64,000 nucleotides of DNA from contig NZ_CP025746.1 of assembly GCF_004015185.1 (NCBI RefSeq), positions 2,683,776 through 2,747,775 of the forward strand. Reading direction: 5' to 3'. Made by a program: the position numbers and the translations under genes. This DNA comes from Clostridium manihotivorum. GTDB lineage: Bacteria > Bacillota > Clostridia > Clostridiales > Clostridiaceae. Positions 52,178 through 60,353 of the stretch are shown piece after piece (the first letter of the stretch is position 1; every line of letters begins with the position of its first letter). A model generated the notes under the pieces. That model searched no databases. It saw nothing but the letters and a program-made list of their open reading frames with translations, and had not been told where the DNA came from.

Positions 52178-52948
52178 GTGGAAGAGGATCTTATAGATAA
52201 TACATTGGAAAATGATTCGAATTCTAGTGATTCTAAAGACAAGCATTTAGAAAAGGAAGGCTGTATTATGCTAAAGCAAGCAACTCCAGCAAGAATTTGC
52301 TTAGGTAGAGCTGGAACTAGATATAAAACAAGCACTTATCTAAGCTTACGTGCAGATCATGCCGTCGCAATGGATGCAGTATGGTCTTATGTAGATGAAA
52401 AGGTAGTTGATGAGCTTGGATTTTTTAAGGTGCAAACCTTAGTTGAAGATAAAGAGCAATATATAACAAGGCCGGATTTAGGAAGATGCTTTTCAGAACA
52501 AGTACTGAAAGATATAAAAGAAAACTGTATAAAGGACGTGGATGTGCAGATTATCGCTGGTGATGGATTGAGTTCTCCTGCTATAACGTCAAATCTAAAA
52601 GAAATATATCCAATGTTAGTTGATGGACTAAAAGCTAAAGGCTATAAACTAGGCACTCCTATCTTTGTTAAATATGCAAGAGTTGCTACCATGGATAAAA
52701 TAAGTGAAGTCTTAAATGCTAAAGTAACCCTCATATTGATAGGAGAAAGACCTGGTCTAGCTACAGGTGAAAGTATGAGCTGCTACATGGCCTATGAAGC
52801 CAGCAGCAAAAAGCTAGAATCCCAAAGAACCGTAGTATCCAATATACACAAAAATGGAATGCCTCCTGTAGAAGCAGGAGCACAAATCGTTCAGCTCATA
52901 GAAATACTGTTGAAAGAGAAGAAAAGCGGTATAGAGTTAAAGCTTTAG
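52178..52948 (+). CDS. eutC: Ethanolamine ammonia-lyase small subunit EutC
   Basis: GTG 52178 follows eutB by three bases; an internal ATG (52268) with its own AAAAGGAAGG could also be used, and the residues in between are low-complexity and acidic. The protein (256 aa) has T-P-A-R-I-C-L-G-R-A-G, L-S-L-R-A-D-H-A-V-A-M-D-A-V, I-A-G-D-G-L-S-S-P-A, and I-L-I-G-E-R-P-G-L-A-T-G-E-S-M-S-C-Y, all hallmarks of EutC cobalamin binding. It pairs with EutB. Confidence 0.95.
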   Translation: MEEDLIDNTLENDSNSSDSKDKHLEKEGCIMLKQATPARICLGRAGTRYKTSTYLSLRADHAVAMDAVWSYVDEKVVDELGFFKVQTLVEDKEQYITRPDLGRCFSEQVLKDIKENCIKDVDVQIIAGDGLSSPAITSNLKEIYPMLVDGLKAKGYKLGTPIFVKYARVATMDKISEVLNAKVTLILIGERPGLATGESMSCYMAYEASSKKLESQRTVVSNIHKNGMPPVEAGAQIVQLIEILLKEKKSGIELKL

Positions 52949-53169
52949 AAAAGCTATGGGCTAAACTTCCATCCTTCTATGTTGAGGATAATTTTGTTCG
53001 GCTTATTCCTTTTAAAGATCATATAAATGTGGAAGCGAAAGCAGTAATTTCCCATAAGGAGGAATTGAAAGGCTATAAACTAACACCTAAAGGTATGCTG
53101 CAAATTTATCATAAGCAAGAGATTTCTAGTGAACTATTAAAAACAATATTTAAAGAAAGTTTTGAGTAA
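52936..53169 (+). pseudogene. C-terminal remnant of a DUF1801 (YdhG-like) protein
   Basis: A frame open across the eutC stop encodes A-L-E-K-L-W-A-K-L-P-S-F-Y, L-I-P-F-K-D-H-I-N-V, E-E-L-K-G-Y-K and a final S-E-L-L-K-T-I-F. This matches the second half of DUF1801 proteins (about 110-140 aa). There is no start codon or N-terminal part. It appears to have been joined to the end of eutC by a deletion. Confidence 0.6.
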
Positions 53170-53373
53170 GGCTCTGTTAAAATATTTTGTTGAACATAGA
53201 ATTAAGTAAAAGCTATAAAGTGTCGTATAAAAAGGCAAAGTGGAAAATCAAATATATTACTTGAGAATTATTAGATAATGCATGATTAAATAAGAGAATA
53301 TAAAACTACTGATGAGTATGAATGGGTAAAGTGCAGATTACTGTCTTTTTTAGATAGTGCATATTTCGATAAC

Positions 53374-53871
53374 GTGCTCCGAGAAAAAGAGCATTATGAA
53401 AATCCTTCTGTAGAATTAGTGGCAGAAGATGATGGAAAAATTATTGGCTTAATAGACGTAGAATATGAAATAGAAAAAGGAACGGTGTGCTATAGCACTA
53501 ATCAATTAGGCGGCGTGATATGGCATCTAGCAGTACTACCTGAATATAGAAAATCAGGTGTTGCAACCATGTTATTGGGTGAAGCAATAAATAGGGTGAA
53601 AAGTAATGGGATAAAGAAGCTTGAAGCATGGACTAGAGATGATAAATGGGTAAATGATTGGTATAAAAATAGAGGCTTTATATGGAAAGAGTCCTATCTT
53701 CATGTTTATGCAGAAGGCAGTGAATGTGATAAGATAGCTAAGTCTACTATTAGCAAATTATTTGTATGTAGCAGTTTTAATCACTATATAGGAGAAGATA
53801 AAGAAACAATAAAAAAGTCCTTTAAAAGAGTGCATGAGTGCAATTTATATGAATTAATGCTAAATTATTAA
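53374..53871 (+). CDS. GNAT family N-acetyltransferase with damaged start
   Basis: The first usable start in frame is GTG 53374, but it has no ribosome binding site. The frame is open upstream to 53290 and encodes typical N-terminal GNAT residues (R-E-Y-K-T-T-D-E-Y-E-W-V, then F-L-D-S-A-Y-F). The expected ATG at 53282 is separated from this frame by a TAA, as if two bases had been inserted. The domain itself is intact: H-L-A-V-L-P-E-Y-R-K-S-G-V-A-T-M-L-L (acetyl-CoA loop), then W-Y-K-N-R-G-F. It is probably a recent pseudogene or poorly translated. Confidence 0.7.
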   Translation: MLREKEHYENPSVELVAEDDGKIIGLIDVEYEIEKGTVCYSTNQLGGVIWHLAVLPEYRKSGVATMLLGEAINRVKSNGIKKLEAWTRDDKWVNDWYKNRGFIWKESYLHVYAEGSECDKIAKSTISKLFVCSSFNHYIGEDKETIKKSFKRVHECNLYELMLNY

Positions 53872-53892
53872 TTTAAGAATGTAGGTGGAGAC

Positions 53893-54441
53893 ATGAATTG
53901 GGCTAATTCAATAAAAGAGTTCATTCCTTCTGATGAACAGGAGAAAAAAGATAAAGAAGCAACATTGAAGTATATAAACATTTTTGACAATATCCTAAGT
54001 AGGAGCAACGAACTTATCCATATAACCAGTTCTGGTTTTGTGATAAATAAGTCTAAAGATAAAGTATTAATGGTACATCATAATATATTCAAGGCATGGT
54101 CTTTACCAGGTGGGCATGCAGATGGTGATGAAAACTTAGTGAGTGTTGCTACATCAGAAATTAAAGAGGAAACTGGCTTAGAAGCTATTACTCTATTATC
54201 AGACAAAATAGTTTCTTTAGATCTTCTATCTTTATCAGGACATTTGAGAATAGGTGAATATGTTACAGCACATCTACATATTTCAGTTGTATACTTATTT
54301 CAAGCTGACGATAATGAGCCTGTTAATATTAAACCAGATGAAAATAGCGCAGTGAAATGGCTACCAATAAAAGAATTAGACATACATTTAACTGAACCTA
54401 ATATGAAGAAAATTTATAGTAAGATAATAGCTAAGATTTAA
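53893..54441 (+). CDS. NUDIX hydrolase
   Basis: ATG 53893 follows GTAGGTGGAG. The 182-aa protein has the Nudix box G-G-H-A-D-G-D-E-N-L-x(5)-S-E-I-K-E-E-T-G-L (about residues 74-95); its Gly/Glu pattern follows G-x5-E-x7-R-E-x2-E-E-x-G-x with A-T-S-E in place of the usual A-x-R-E. An N-terminal extension of about 45 residues precedes it. Nudix enzymes cleave nucleoside diphosphates linked to other groups. The substrate is unknown. It lies 21 bp after the GNAT gene and may be cotranscribed with it. Confidence 0.87.
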   Translation: MNWANSIKEFIPSDEQEKKDKEATLKYINIFDNILSRSNELIHITSSGFVINKSKDKVLMVHHNIFKAWSLPGGHADGDENLVSVATSEIKEETGLEAITLLSDKIVSLDLLSLSGHLRIGEYVTAHLHISVVYLFQADDNEPVNIKPDENSAVKWLPIKELDIHLTEPNMKKIYSKIIAKI

Positions 54442-54480
54442 AATGAAGTACACCAAAATTTAATATTAAATAAGCCTAAG

Positions 54481-54525
54481 AGCATATATAGTATTTTCTA
54501 AATAAAAGCTATATATGCTTTATTT
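54481..54525 (+). terminator. Intrinsic terminator of the NUDIX gene
   Basis: AGCATATATAG (54481-54491) pairs perfectly with CTATATATGCT (54509-54519), followed by TTATTT. Confidence 0.8.
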
Positions 54526-54689
54526 ATGTAATAAATAATCTTAAGTGCTTTAATGCCGTAAAAATATTAAATTACTTGATGTCAGTATTATATAAAGATA
54601 TACCAGTTCAAAGTAAAATATATAAATCATGAGAGGTACCACTAATAGTTAAAATGATTTCTTGTGTTTTATTACTCATAAAACTGCTA

Positions 54690-54800
54690 TGTCTATAACG
54701 ATACCATTTCATATGAAAATTTATATTTTTAGATTGTATTCTCATAAAACAGAAATGTTTTGAAGATAGATTTTGGATTGAAGTAGTATATCTTTATTAA
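54690..54800 (+). repeat. Dispersed repeat family B, forward copy
   Basis: Contains ACCATTTCATATGAAAATTTATATT, AAAACAGAAAT and TTTTGGATTGAAGTAGTATATCTTTATTA in the same order and spacing as the copy at 60024-60125. Confidence 0.75.
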
Positions 54801-54887
54801 AATATAACTCAAATTTGTTATAATAAACATGTGGAAAAATTTTATATATAAAAGTAAAGATATTGGGTAAAGGTGAGGAGATTATTT

Positions 54888-55610
54888 ATGTACAAGAATT
54901 TTATATTTGATTTGTATGGAACCTTAATAAACATTCATACTAATGAGTCAAAAAGTATACTTTGGAAGAAGCTTTCACTGTTTTATAGTTACAATGGAGC
55001 TATATATAAACCTAGTGAATTAAAACAAGCATATTTAGAAGAAGTTAATAAGAAGCTTAAAGAAAATGATAAGACAAAATATCCAGATATAAAATTATCA
55101 GAAGTTTTTAAAAAGTTATATGAGGATAAAGGTATAAAAGTGGATGAGCAGCTAATCAATTACTCCATGAGGCTGTTTAGAGGACTATCTACAGAATATA
55201 TAAGTCTTTATCCAGGAGTTAAAAAGTTATTAACAGAGTTAAAGGCAACTAATAAAAAGATATACATGCTATCAAATGGACAAAGAGAATTTACAGTGCC
55301 AGAATTAAAATATCTAGGCATTCACGATTATTTCGATGGCCTATATAGCTCTTCAGATATAGAAATATGCAAACCAGATAAGGCCTTTTTTGATTATCTT
55401 ATAAACAATGAGAACCTAGATAGAGAAGAAAGCATTTTTATTGGCAATGATCACTTATGTGATGTTGAAGGTGCTAAAGCTGCTTCGTTAGATTGTCTTT
55501 ATATTCATAGTAACCAATCTAGAAAAGTTACAAAAGTTGATAGTGATTATGTTCTTTGGGATGGAGATGTAAGTAAAATTCTTACTACATTGTCTTCAAG
55601 AAATAGATAA
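54888..55610 (+). CDS. HAD family hydrolase (haloacid dehalogenase/YjjG-like)
   Basis: ATG 54888 follows GGTGAGGAG; the frame from 54873 overlaps that site. The 240-aa protein has the four HAD motifs: F-D-L-Y-G-T-L (nucleophile Asp at about residue 7; the second Asp is replaced by Tyr, as in dehalogenase-type members), L-S-N-G-Q (about 120), K-P-D-K-A (Lys about 160) and G-N-D-H-L-C-D (about 182-188). A helical cap lies between motifs I and II. Substrate unknown; D-L-Y is known in 2-haloacid dehalogenases and in some phosphatases. Confidence 0.85.
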   Translation: MYKNFIFDLYGTLINIHTNESKSILWKKLSLFYSYNGAIYKPSELKQAYLEEVNKKLKENDKTKYPDIKLSEVFKKLYEDKGIKVDEQLINYSMRLFRGLSTEYISLYPGVKKLLTELKATNKKIYMLSNGQREFTVPELKYLGIHDYFDGLYSSSDIEICKPDKAFFDYLINNENLDREESIFIGNDHLCDVEGAKAASLDCLYIHSNQSRKVTKVDSDYVLWDGDVSKILTTLSSRNR

Positions 55611-55746
55611 GCTAAAAAGTATTAGAGCAGTATACATAGGTATTAATAGATGTACTACTTTATATTTAAATTTATATTATTAAACTCTCCGTTCAGAAGA
55701 AAGAGGAGCTTTAATAATAGTTTTGGGATTTAAGTGGTACATCTTA
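55611..55746 (+). repeat. Repeat family B, forward copy
   Basis: About 55650-55746 has AAATTTATATTATT, a CTCTCC...AGAGGAG hairpin and TTTTGGGATTTAAGTGGTACATCTTAATA. It joins directly to the following family-A copy. Confidence 0.6.
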
Positions 55747-55854
55747 ATAATAGAGTTCCTAACTCAACTATTAATTATACGTGCAAGAAAATCTTTATAA
55801 GCCTGGCTTATTGAACATGTGTAAATTAAATTTCTACATAGGAACTCTTTAATA
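55747..55854. repeat. Palindromic repeat family A, diverged copy
   Basis: Starts TAGAGTTCCTAACTCAACTATTAAT and ends GTGTAAATTAAATTTCTACATAGGAACTC, keeping the palindromic plan. The rest of the gap to 56084 shows no other feature. Confidence 0.7.
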
Positions 55855-56084
55855 GGATCAGAAATAATACATAGACAAAAGAAGAAATTTTGGTAGATAC
55901 ATAAAACGGATTATATACCAATATCTTATTGTAGGATTGGTAGTCTGTAAATAATAGACCACATAGAGGCTAAAAGCTCATTAGCTTGCCAAAGTTTCTT
56001 CAAATATGCTCAGATAAGAAAAGTATCCTAGGAATTAACAAAAGAAGGTAATTTACTGAAAGTTTTACTAGGAGGTTTAAGAGT

Positions 56085-56657
56085 ATGAGTGAGAAAAATA
56101 AAGCTGTATTTTTAGACATGCAAGGTACATTAGGAGGTACCGGTATAGATGATATTTCAAACTTTGACTTTTATCCATTTGCTATAGAGGCCATAAAGGA
56201 ATTAAATAGAAATGATATATTAGCTGTTTTAACAACAAATCAGAGTAATATCTCAAGAGGATACTTATCACAAAAGGATTTTGATGATAAAATTTTGTTT
56301 CTTAAAAGAAAGCTTTGTGAAAATGGTGCTCATTTTGATGGTGTATACTGTTGTCCCCATACTAAAGAAGATAATTGCAGCTGTAAGAAACCTCTCACAG
56401 GTATGGTGGACAAGGTTGTTAAGGAACTTAATATTGATGTGAAAAATAGCTTCGTAGTAGGAGATATGGGTATGAGCGATATTGTCCTTGCTAGAAATGT
56501 TGGGGCAAAGGGTATTTTAGTTTTGACAGGAGTAGGCAAAGGTAGCTTATCAGAGTTTAGACATACTTGGGAGCAGTACGAAGCTGATTATATCGCTGAA
56601 AATGTACTTGAAGCGGTAAAATGGATTTTGAAAACTTCAAATGAAAATTCTATTTAA
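56085..56657 (+). CDS. HAD-IIIA hydrolase (HisB-N/GmhB-like) with altered motif I
   Basis: ATG 56085 follows CTAGGAGG. The 190-aa protein has the zinc-loop HAD-IIIA plan: F-L-D-M-Q-G-T-L (residues about 9-16), T-T-N-Q-S-N-I-S-R-G, zinc ligands in C-C-P-H...C-S-C-K-K-P (about 88-104), and V-G-D-M-G-M-S-D (about 126-133). The family normally has D-x-D-G-T in motif I. Here the second Asp, the acid/base, is Gln, so phosphatase activity may be weak or changed. A terminator follows. Confidence 0.85.
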   Translation: MSEKNKAVFLDMQGTLGGTGIDDISNFDFYPFAIEAIKELNRNDILAVLTTNQSNISRGYLSQKDFDDKILFLKRKLCENGAHFDGVYCCPHTKEDNCSCKKPLTGMVDKVVKELNIDVKNSFVVGDMGMSDIVLARNVGAKGILVLTGVGKGSLSEFRHTWEQYEADYIAENVLEAVKWILKTSNENSI

Positions 56658-56699
56658 AGTGAAAAGAATAAACAATAATTTGAGCATTGAAAATACTTA

Positions 56700-56745
56700 A
56701 AGGCACCTATCAAAACTTAATAAGTTATGTTAGGTGCCTTCATTA
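56700..56745. terminator. Bidirectional terminator between HAD and asnB
   Basis: AAGGCACCTA (56700-56709) pairs perfectly with TAGGTGCCTT (56731-56740). The plus-strand tail is CATTAT and the minus-strand tail is TAAGTATTTTC. Confidence 0.75.
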
Positions 56746-56831
56746 TATTAGAAGAATAGATTTTTTTATGCTTTTGTTATAAGCATTGCTTAGAAGTAGA
56801 ATGTAGAAGCATATGAATTAAATTCTAAATA

Positions 56832-58421
56832 TTATAGTCCGCTAGCACCGTAGTTTGACAATACTCTAGCACTTGGGTCGTCTACGTTACAGCCTTCCCA
56901 TTCCTTATTTGGCATCCAGAAGTCTTTTATCATTTCAGCTTGACCTGGATAATATTTTTCAAAGATTTCTCTATATAGTAGAGATTCTTTTGTGAATGGC
57001 TCAGCATGATATTTATACTTTTCGCATAGCTTTTCGAAGGCTTCATCGCTGTATTGCTTTTCTGCATATTCCTTAAGGTAGTCTACCATAGAATGTCCTA
57101 CAGCATCGCTGAAGGCTGCTTTTTCACGGTATAAAATACTTTGTGGCAGATAGTTACCTTCAAAGGAGTGTCTTAGAAGGTATTTACCCATGTTGTATTT
57201 GTTCATCTTCTTTTCAGGGTCAATAGCCATAACGTACTTAACAAAGTCTAAGTCACCAAATGGAACTCTTGCCTCTAAAGAGTTAGAGCTGATGCAACGA
57301 TCTGCACGAAGTACATCATACATAAATAATTCTCTAATTCTCTTTTGAGATTCCTTTTGGAATTGATCTGCACTTGGAGCAAAATCAGTGTATTTGTAGC
57401 CAAATAACTCATCAGAAATTTCACCAGTTAAAAGTACTCTTACATCAGAAATCTCATGAATCTTTTTACAGATTAGATACATTCCTATACTAGCTCTTAT
57501 TGTAGTGATATCAAAGGTTCCAAGAAGCTTTATAACTTCTTCAAAGGATTCAAGAACTTCTTCCTTAGTCATATAAACAACAGTGTGATCACTATGGATG
57601 TAGTCAGCTACTTCCTTTGCGTATTTTAAGTCTATAGCATCCTCAGTCATACCTATAGCGAAAGTCTTTATTGGCTTGCCTGGGTACATTTTTTGAGCTA
57701 TTGAACACACAAGTGAACTATCTAAGCCACCACTTAGTAAGAAGCCAACAGGAGCATCAGCATCCATACGTTTTTCTATAGCAGCTACTAGTTTGTCATG
57801 AACATTTTGGCAAATAGTATCTAAATCATCCTTTAGGTAATCACCTTCTACAGCAGCTATATCACAGTAACAAGTGAATTTTCCATCCGCATAATAATGT
57901 CCTGGAGGGAAAGGCATGATTTTATCTGTAAGTCCAACTAAGTTTTTAGCTTCGCTGGCAAATATTATTTTTCCTGATTCTGAGTAGCCGTAGAATAGAG
58001 GACGAATTCCTATTGGATCTCTTGCTGCGATGAAGATGTCCTGTTCTCCATCATAGATAACTGTTGCATACTCTGCATCAAGTTTTGAAAACATATCTAA
58101 ACCATATTCATAGTACATTGGAAGTAACACTTCGCAGTCACTATCGGATATGAATTTGTGTCCTTTAGCTATTAAATCTTCTTTTATCTTACGGAAACCA
58201 TATATTTCACCGTTGCAGATAGAAGCATCTCTCTTTCTTGTAAATGGCTGCATTCCGCTAAAGCTTAAGTCCATGATAGCAAGTCTTTGAAAGCCTAAGA
58301 TACCAGAAGGTAAAGTTAGAATCTCAGTCATATCTGGACCTCTTAACTCAGTTCTTTGTAAAGCCTCAGCAAATTTTTCATGTTTCATGTCTGTTCCTGT
58401 ATAACACATAATAGTACACAT
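56832..58421 (-). CDS. asnB: Asparagine synthetase B (glutamine-hydrolysing)
   Basis: ATG at 58421 follows GGGGAGGAG and gives M-C-T-I-M-C-Y-T-G, so Cys2 becomes the N-terminal glutaminase nucleophile; a longer frame to 58577 is rejected. The 529-aa protein has the glutaminase domain (R-G-P-D-M, C-N-G-E-I-Y-G, about residues 1-190). The synthetase domain follows with the ATP loop L-S-G-G-L-D-S-S-L (about 248-256) and E-I-S-D-E-L-F-G-Y. It makes asparagine from aspartate with ATP and glutamine. A T-box leader with an asparagine codon in the expected place controls it. Confidence 0.95.
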   Translation of the reverse strand: MCTIMCYTGTDMKHEKFAEALQRTELRGPDMTEILTLPSGILGFQRLAIMDLSFSGMQPFTRKRDASICNGEIYGFRKIKEDLIAKGHKFISDSDCEVLLPMYYEYGLDMFSKLDAEYATVIYDGEQDIFIAARDPIGIRPLFYGYSESGKIIFASEAKNLVGLTDKIMPFPPGHYYADGKFTCYCDIAAVEGDYLKDDLDTICQNVHDKLVAAIEKRMDADAPVGFLLSGGLDSSLVCSIAQKMYPGKPIKTFAIGMTEDAIDLKYAKEVADYIHSDHTVVYMTKEEVLESFEEVIKLLGTFDITTIRASIGMYLICKKIHEISDVRVLLTGEISDELFGYKYTDFAPSADQFQKESQKRIRELFMYDVLRADRCISSNSLEARVPFGDLDFVKYVMAIDPEKKMNKYNMGKYLLRHSFEGNYLPQSILYREKAAFSDAVGHSMVDYLKEYAEKQYSDEAFEKLCEKYKYHAEPFTKESLLYREIFEKYYPGQAEMIKDFWMPNKEWEGCNVDDPSARVLSNYGASGL

Positions 58422-58761
58422 ATTAATACTCCTCCCCAAATTTAAAATATAATCGTTAATATAATTTTTTATAGTTATTTTGAACATCTGCTTTTCCCAA
58501 TAAGTATAGGGAGAGTGTAGCAGTAAGTTAATTTTCTTTTTGTTTCTTAAGATAGTACTGTTTATAATTTTTTGCATAATTATCCATGGATTTGTATAAA
58601 GATTATTTCTGTGTAGCTGTCTCTTATGAAAGTATGTGGAGAAATTCTTTCAAGTAGCATATATTTACTTTTTAGCTCATCATACATAAGTCTATGTTTA
58701 TAATAAAAATTTGTTATCCGGATATATGTGTAGAGTATGATTTTTGCTAAAAGGTAATAAA

Positions 58762-59041
58762 AAAAGCCCTTCATCCTATATTTTTCTATAGGACGAAAGA
58801 CTTATACTTCCGCGGTACCACCTAAATTAGCTTAAAAAGCTCTCCTTAATCAGTACAGAATCTTAATTTATAGAAAATCAATTCGATACTGTCCATGCTG
58901 TAACGGTTTGGCTCCGTCCAAGACTACTCTTTAAAAAAATTTCGTTTGGAAGCTCCGGGATGTTCTTCATTATCAGCTTCGTATCAGTCTCACACCGCCA
59001 CTGACTCGCTATAACTACGTCATAATAACTACTCTTCCCAT
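58762..59041 (-). promoter_or_regulatory. T-box riboswitch (tRNA-Asn) upstream of asnB
   Basis: On the minus strand the T-box sequence GGTGGTACCGCGGAAG (near 58810-58825) lies before a terminator hairpin (CGTCCTATA/TATAGGATG, near 58768-58793) ending in GGGCTTTTTTT. Upstream are the stem I elements AGCGAG, GGTGTGAG and GAAGAACATC, where AAC is the likely Asn specifier. Uncharged tRNA-Asn would prevent termination and switch on asnB. Confidence 0.92.
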
Positions 59042-59088
59042 CAATGCTTTTATAATAGAATGTTGAAATTTAACTTTGAATTTATTTC

Positions 59089-59117
59089 ATTTTACTTCGG
59101 ATTTTTTTAAACGTCAA
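59089..59117 (-). promoter_or_regulatory. Promoter of the T-box/asnB transcript
   Basis: Minus strand TTGACG (59117-59112) and TAAAAT (59094-59089) with a 17-bp spacer. Transcription would begin about 40 bp before the T-box stem I. Confidence 0.6.
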
Positions 59118-59201
59118 TAGATTTTTAAAAGATTTTTTTAATAAAAATTCATTTTTTTTAGGAACACTTTAAAAAAACGGTAATTATAAGTTGCAAGGAA
59201 C

Positions 59202-59240
59202 CTTTAAAAACACTGTCTTTGAAAGGCAGTGTTTTTAAAG
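59202..59240 (-). terminator. Terminator of the GyrI-like gene
   Basis: CTTTAAAAACACTG (59202-59215) pairs perfectly with CAGTGTTTTTAAAG (59227-59240). Confidence 0.8.
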
Positions 59241-59377
59241 TAGTATTTGAACTATAAGCTTTACTATTAATGCTACATTCATATATCAACATAGCTTTTT
59301 TTGAATAGTTTTATATGAATTAATAAATCTTATTATACGGTAAACGAACACGTCTAACTATAAGCAGGGATATAGCT

Positions 59378-59995
59378 TTATAAAACCATATATCTCAAAA
59401 CTGTTTTTAATTTGGAGATATCAGTCTTTCTTGCATCTGAAATATATATTTCTCTGTGTCTTAGGGTCTTTATCTCTAGGTTACTTTCTTTTATGAAATG
59501 TTTCATCTGTTCAAAACTTCCTGGTTCATCATCATAGGAGCCTATATGCATCATCTGAACAGCTAATCCATCCTCCATAGTTTTAAATGTAACACTATCT
59601 AACAAGGGATTACTTTTTTTCTTTTTTACAAGTTCGAAGGCTTTATCAGATACTTCTTGTGTGACAAAATCAGGTTGTCTAATCATTATTGTATATACTA
59701 ATTCATTTTTATCTAAAGTAGCAGAGCTTCTACCTTTTTCCGTTAGATCCCATACTCCTTCAAGTGGATATACAGTATATTCAAAATAGCCCTCTGGTGT
59801 GTAACCTTGTTTTGGCATCATTCTCACAGCGTAGGATAAGGAATATAATATGCCTATTTTTTCAGAAAACTCCTCATCATTTGGGTTGCCTTTACCGCTT
59901 ATCATAAAGAATTTTTGCTTAGGTACAGAAACTAAGGTTGGGTTATCCTTTGGTAGATAAAGATCTTTCTCATGCTTTTTCCATTCAAATTTCAT
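59378..59995 (-). CDS. GyrI-like small-molecule-binding domain protein
   Basis: ATG at 59995 follows GAGAGGAAG; the frame from 60016 overlaps that site. The 205-aa protein starts F-E-W-K-K-H-E-K-D-L-Y and contains P-K-Q-K-F-F-M-I-S-G-K-G-N-P-N (about residues 25-40), Y-T-V-Y-P-L-E-G-V-W, and M-H-I-G-S-Y-D-D-E-P (about 148-157). This pattern occurs in clostridial GyrI-like proteins, relatives of drug-binding SOUL/AraC effector domains. Here it stands without a DNA-binding domain. It may sequester or hydrolyse small molecules. Confidence 0.75.
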   Translation of the reverse strand: MKFEWKKHEKDLYLPKDNPTLVSVPKQKFFMISGKGNPNDEEFSEKIGILYSLSYAVRMMPKQGYTPEGYFEYTVYPLEGVWDLTEKGRSSATLDKNELVYTIMIRQPDFVTQEVSDKAFELVKKKKSNPLLDSVTFKTMEDGLAVQMMHIGSYDDEPGSFEQMKHFIKESNLEIKTLRHREIYISDARKTDISKLKTVLRYMVL

Positions 59996-60023
59996 AAGTT
60001 TTCTTCCTCTCTTCAAATCTATT

Positions 60024-60125
60024 ATGGACCATTCATAATAAAATTTATATTCTCAAAATTTCTATCAAAACCCAGAATAGCTCCGAAAATATATTCTGGA
60101 TTGAAGTAGAACATCTTTATAAATA
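60024..60125 (+). repeat. Dispersed repeat family B, forward copy
   Basis: Contains ACCATTCATAATAAAATTTATATTC and TCTGGATTGAAGTAGAACATCTTTATAAA. It lies upstream of the quorum-sensing cassette. Confidence 0.75.
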
Positions 60126-60257
60126 AAGTATACAATACTTAATGCGACAACTGCTTGTCATATTGTAATAATACTTTAATATAACGTATTGATTTATAGA
60201 TAGATACAAATAATTCAGTTTGTTCTGTAATTCTTTAGAAAAAATAAACAAAAAATA

Positions 60258-60287
60258 TTGCATAAAAGATGATAATTCCTATATAAT
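60258..60287 (+). promoter_or_regulatory. Promoter of the RRNPP regulator gene
   Basis: TTGCAT (60258-60263) and TATAAT (60282-60287), 18-bp spacer. A GTTAACAAATGT element follows at 60299-60310 and resembles GTTAACATGT upstream of the peptide genes. Confidence 0.5.
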
Positions 60288-60353
60288 GGAATATAGTAGT
60301 TAACAAATGTATTATTTAAAAGGCGATAAGCTAAAGAATCAGGGGTGAGAAGT

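Noticed and set aside
58580-58774. 64-codon minus-strand ORF between asnB and the T-box
   Set aside because: It starts within the T-box terminator/antiterminator region, has no ribosome binding site, and lies in the untranslated leader.
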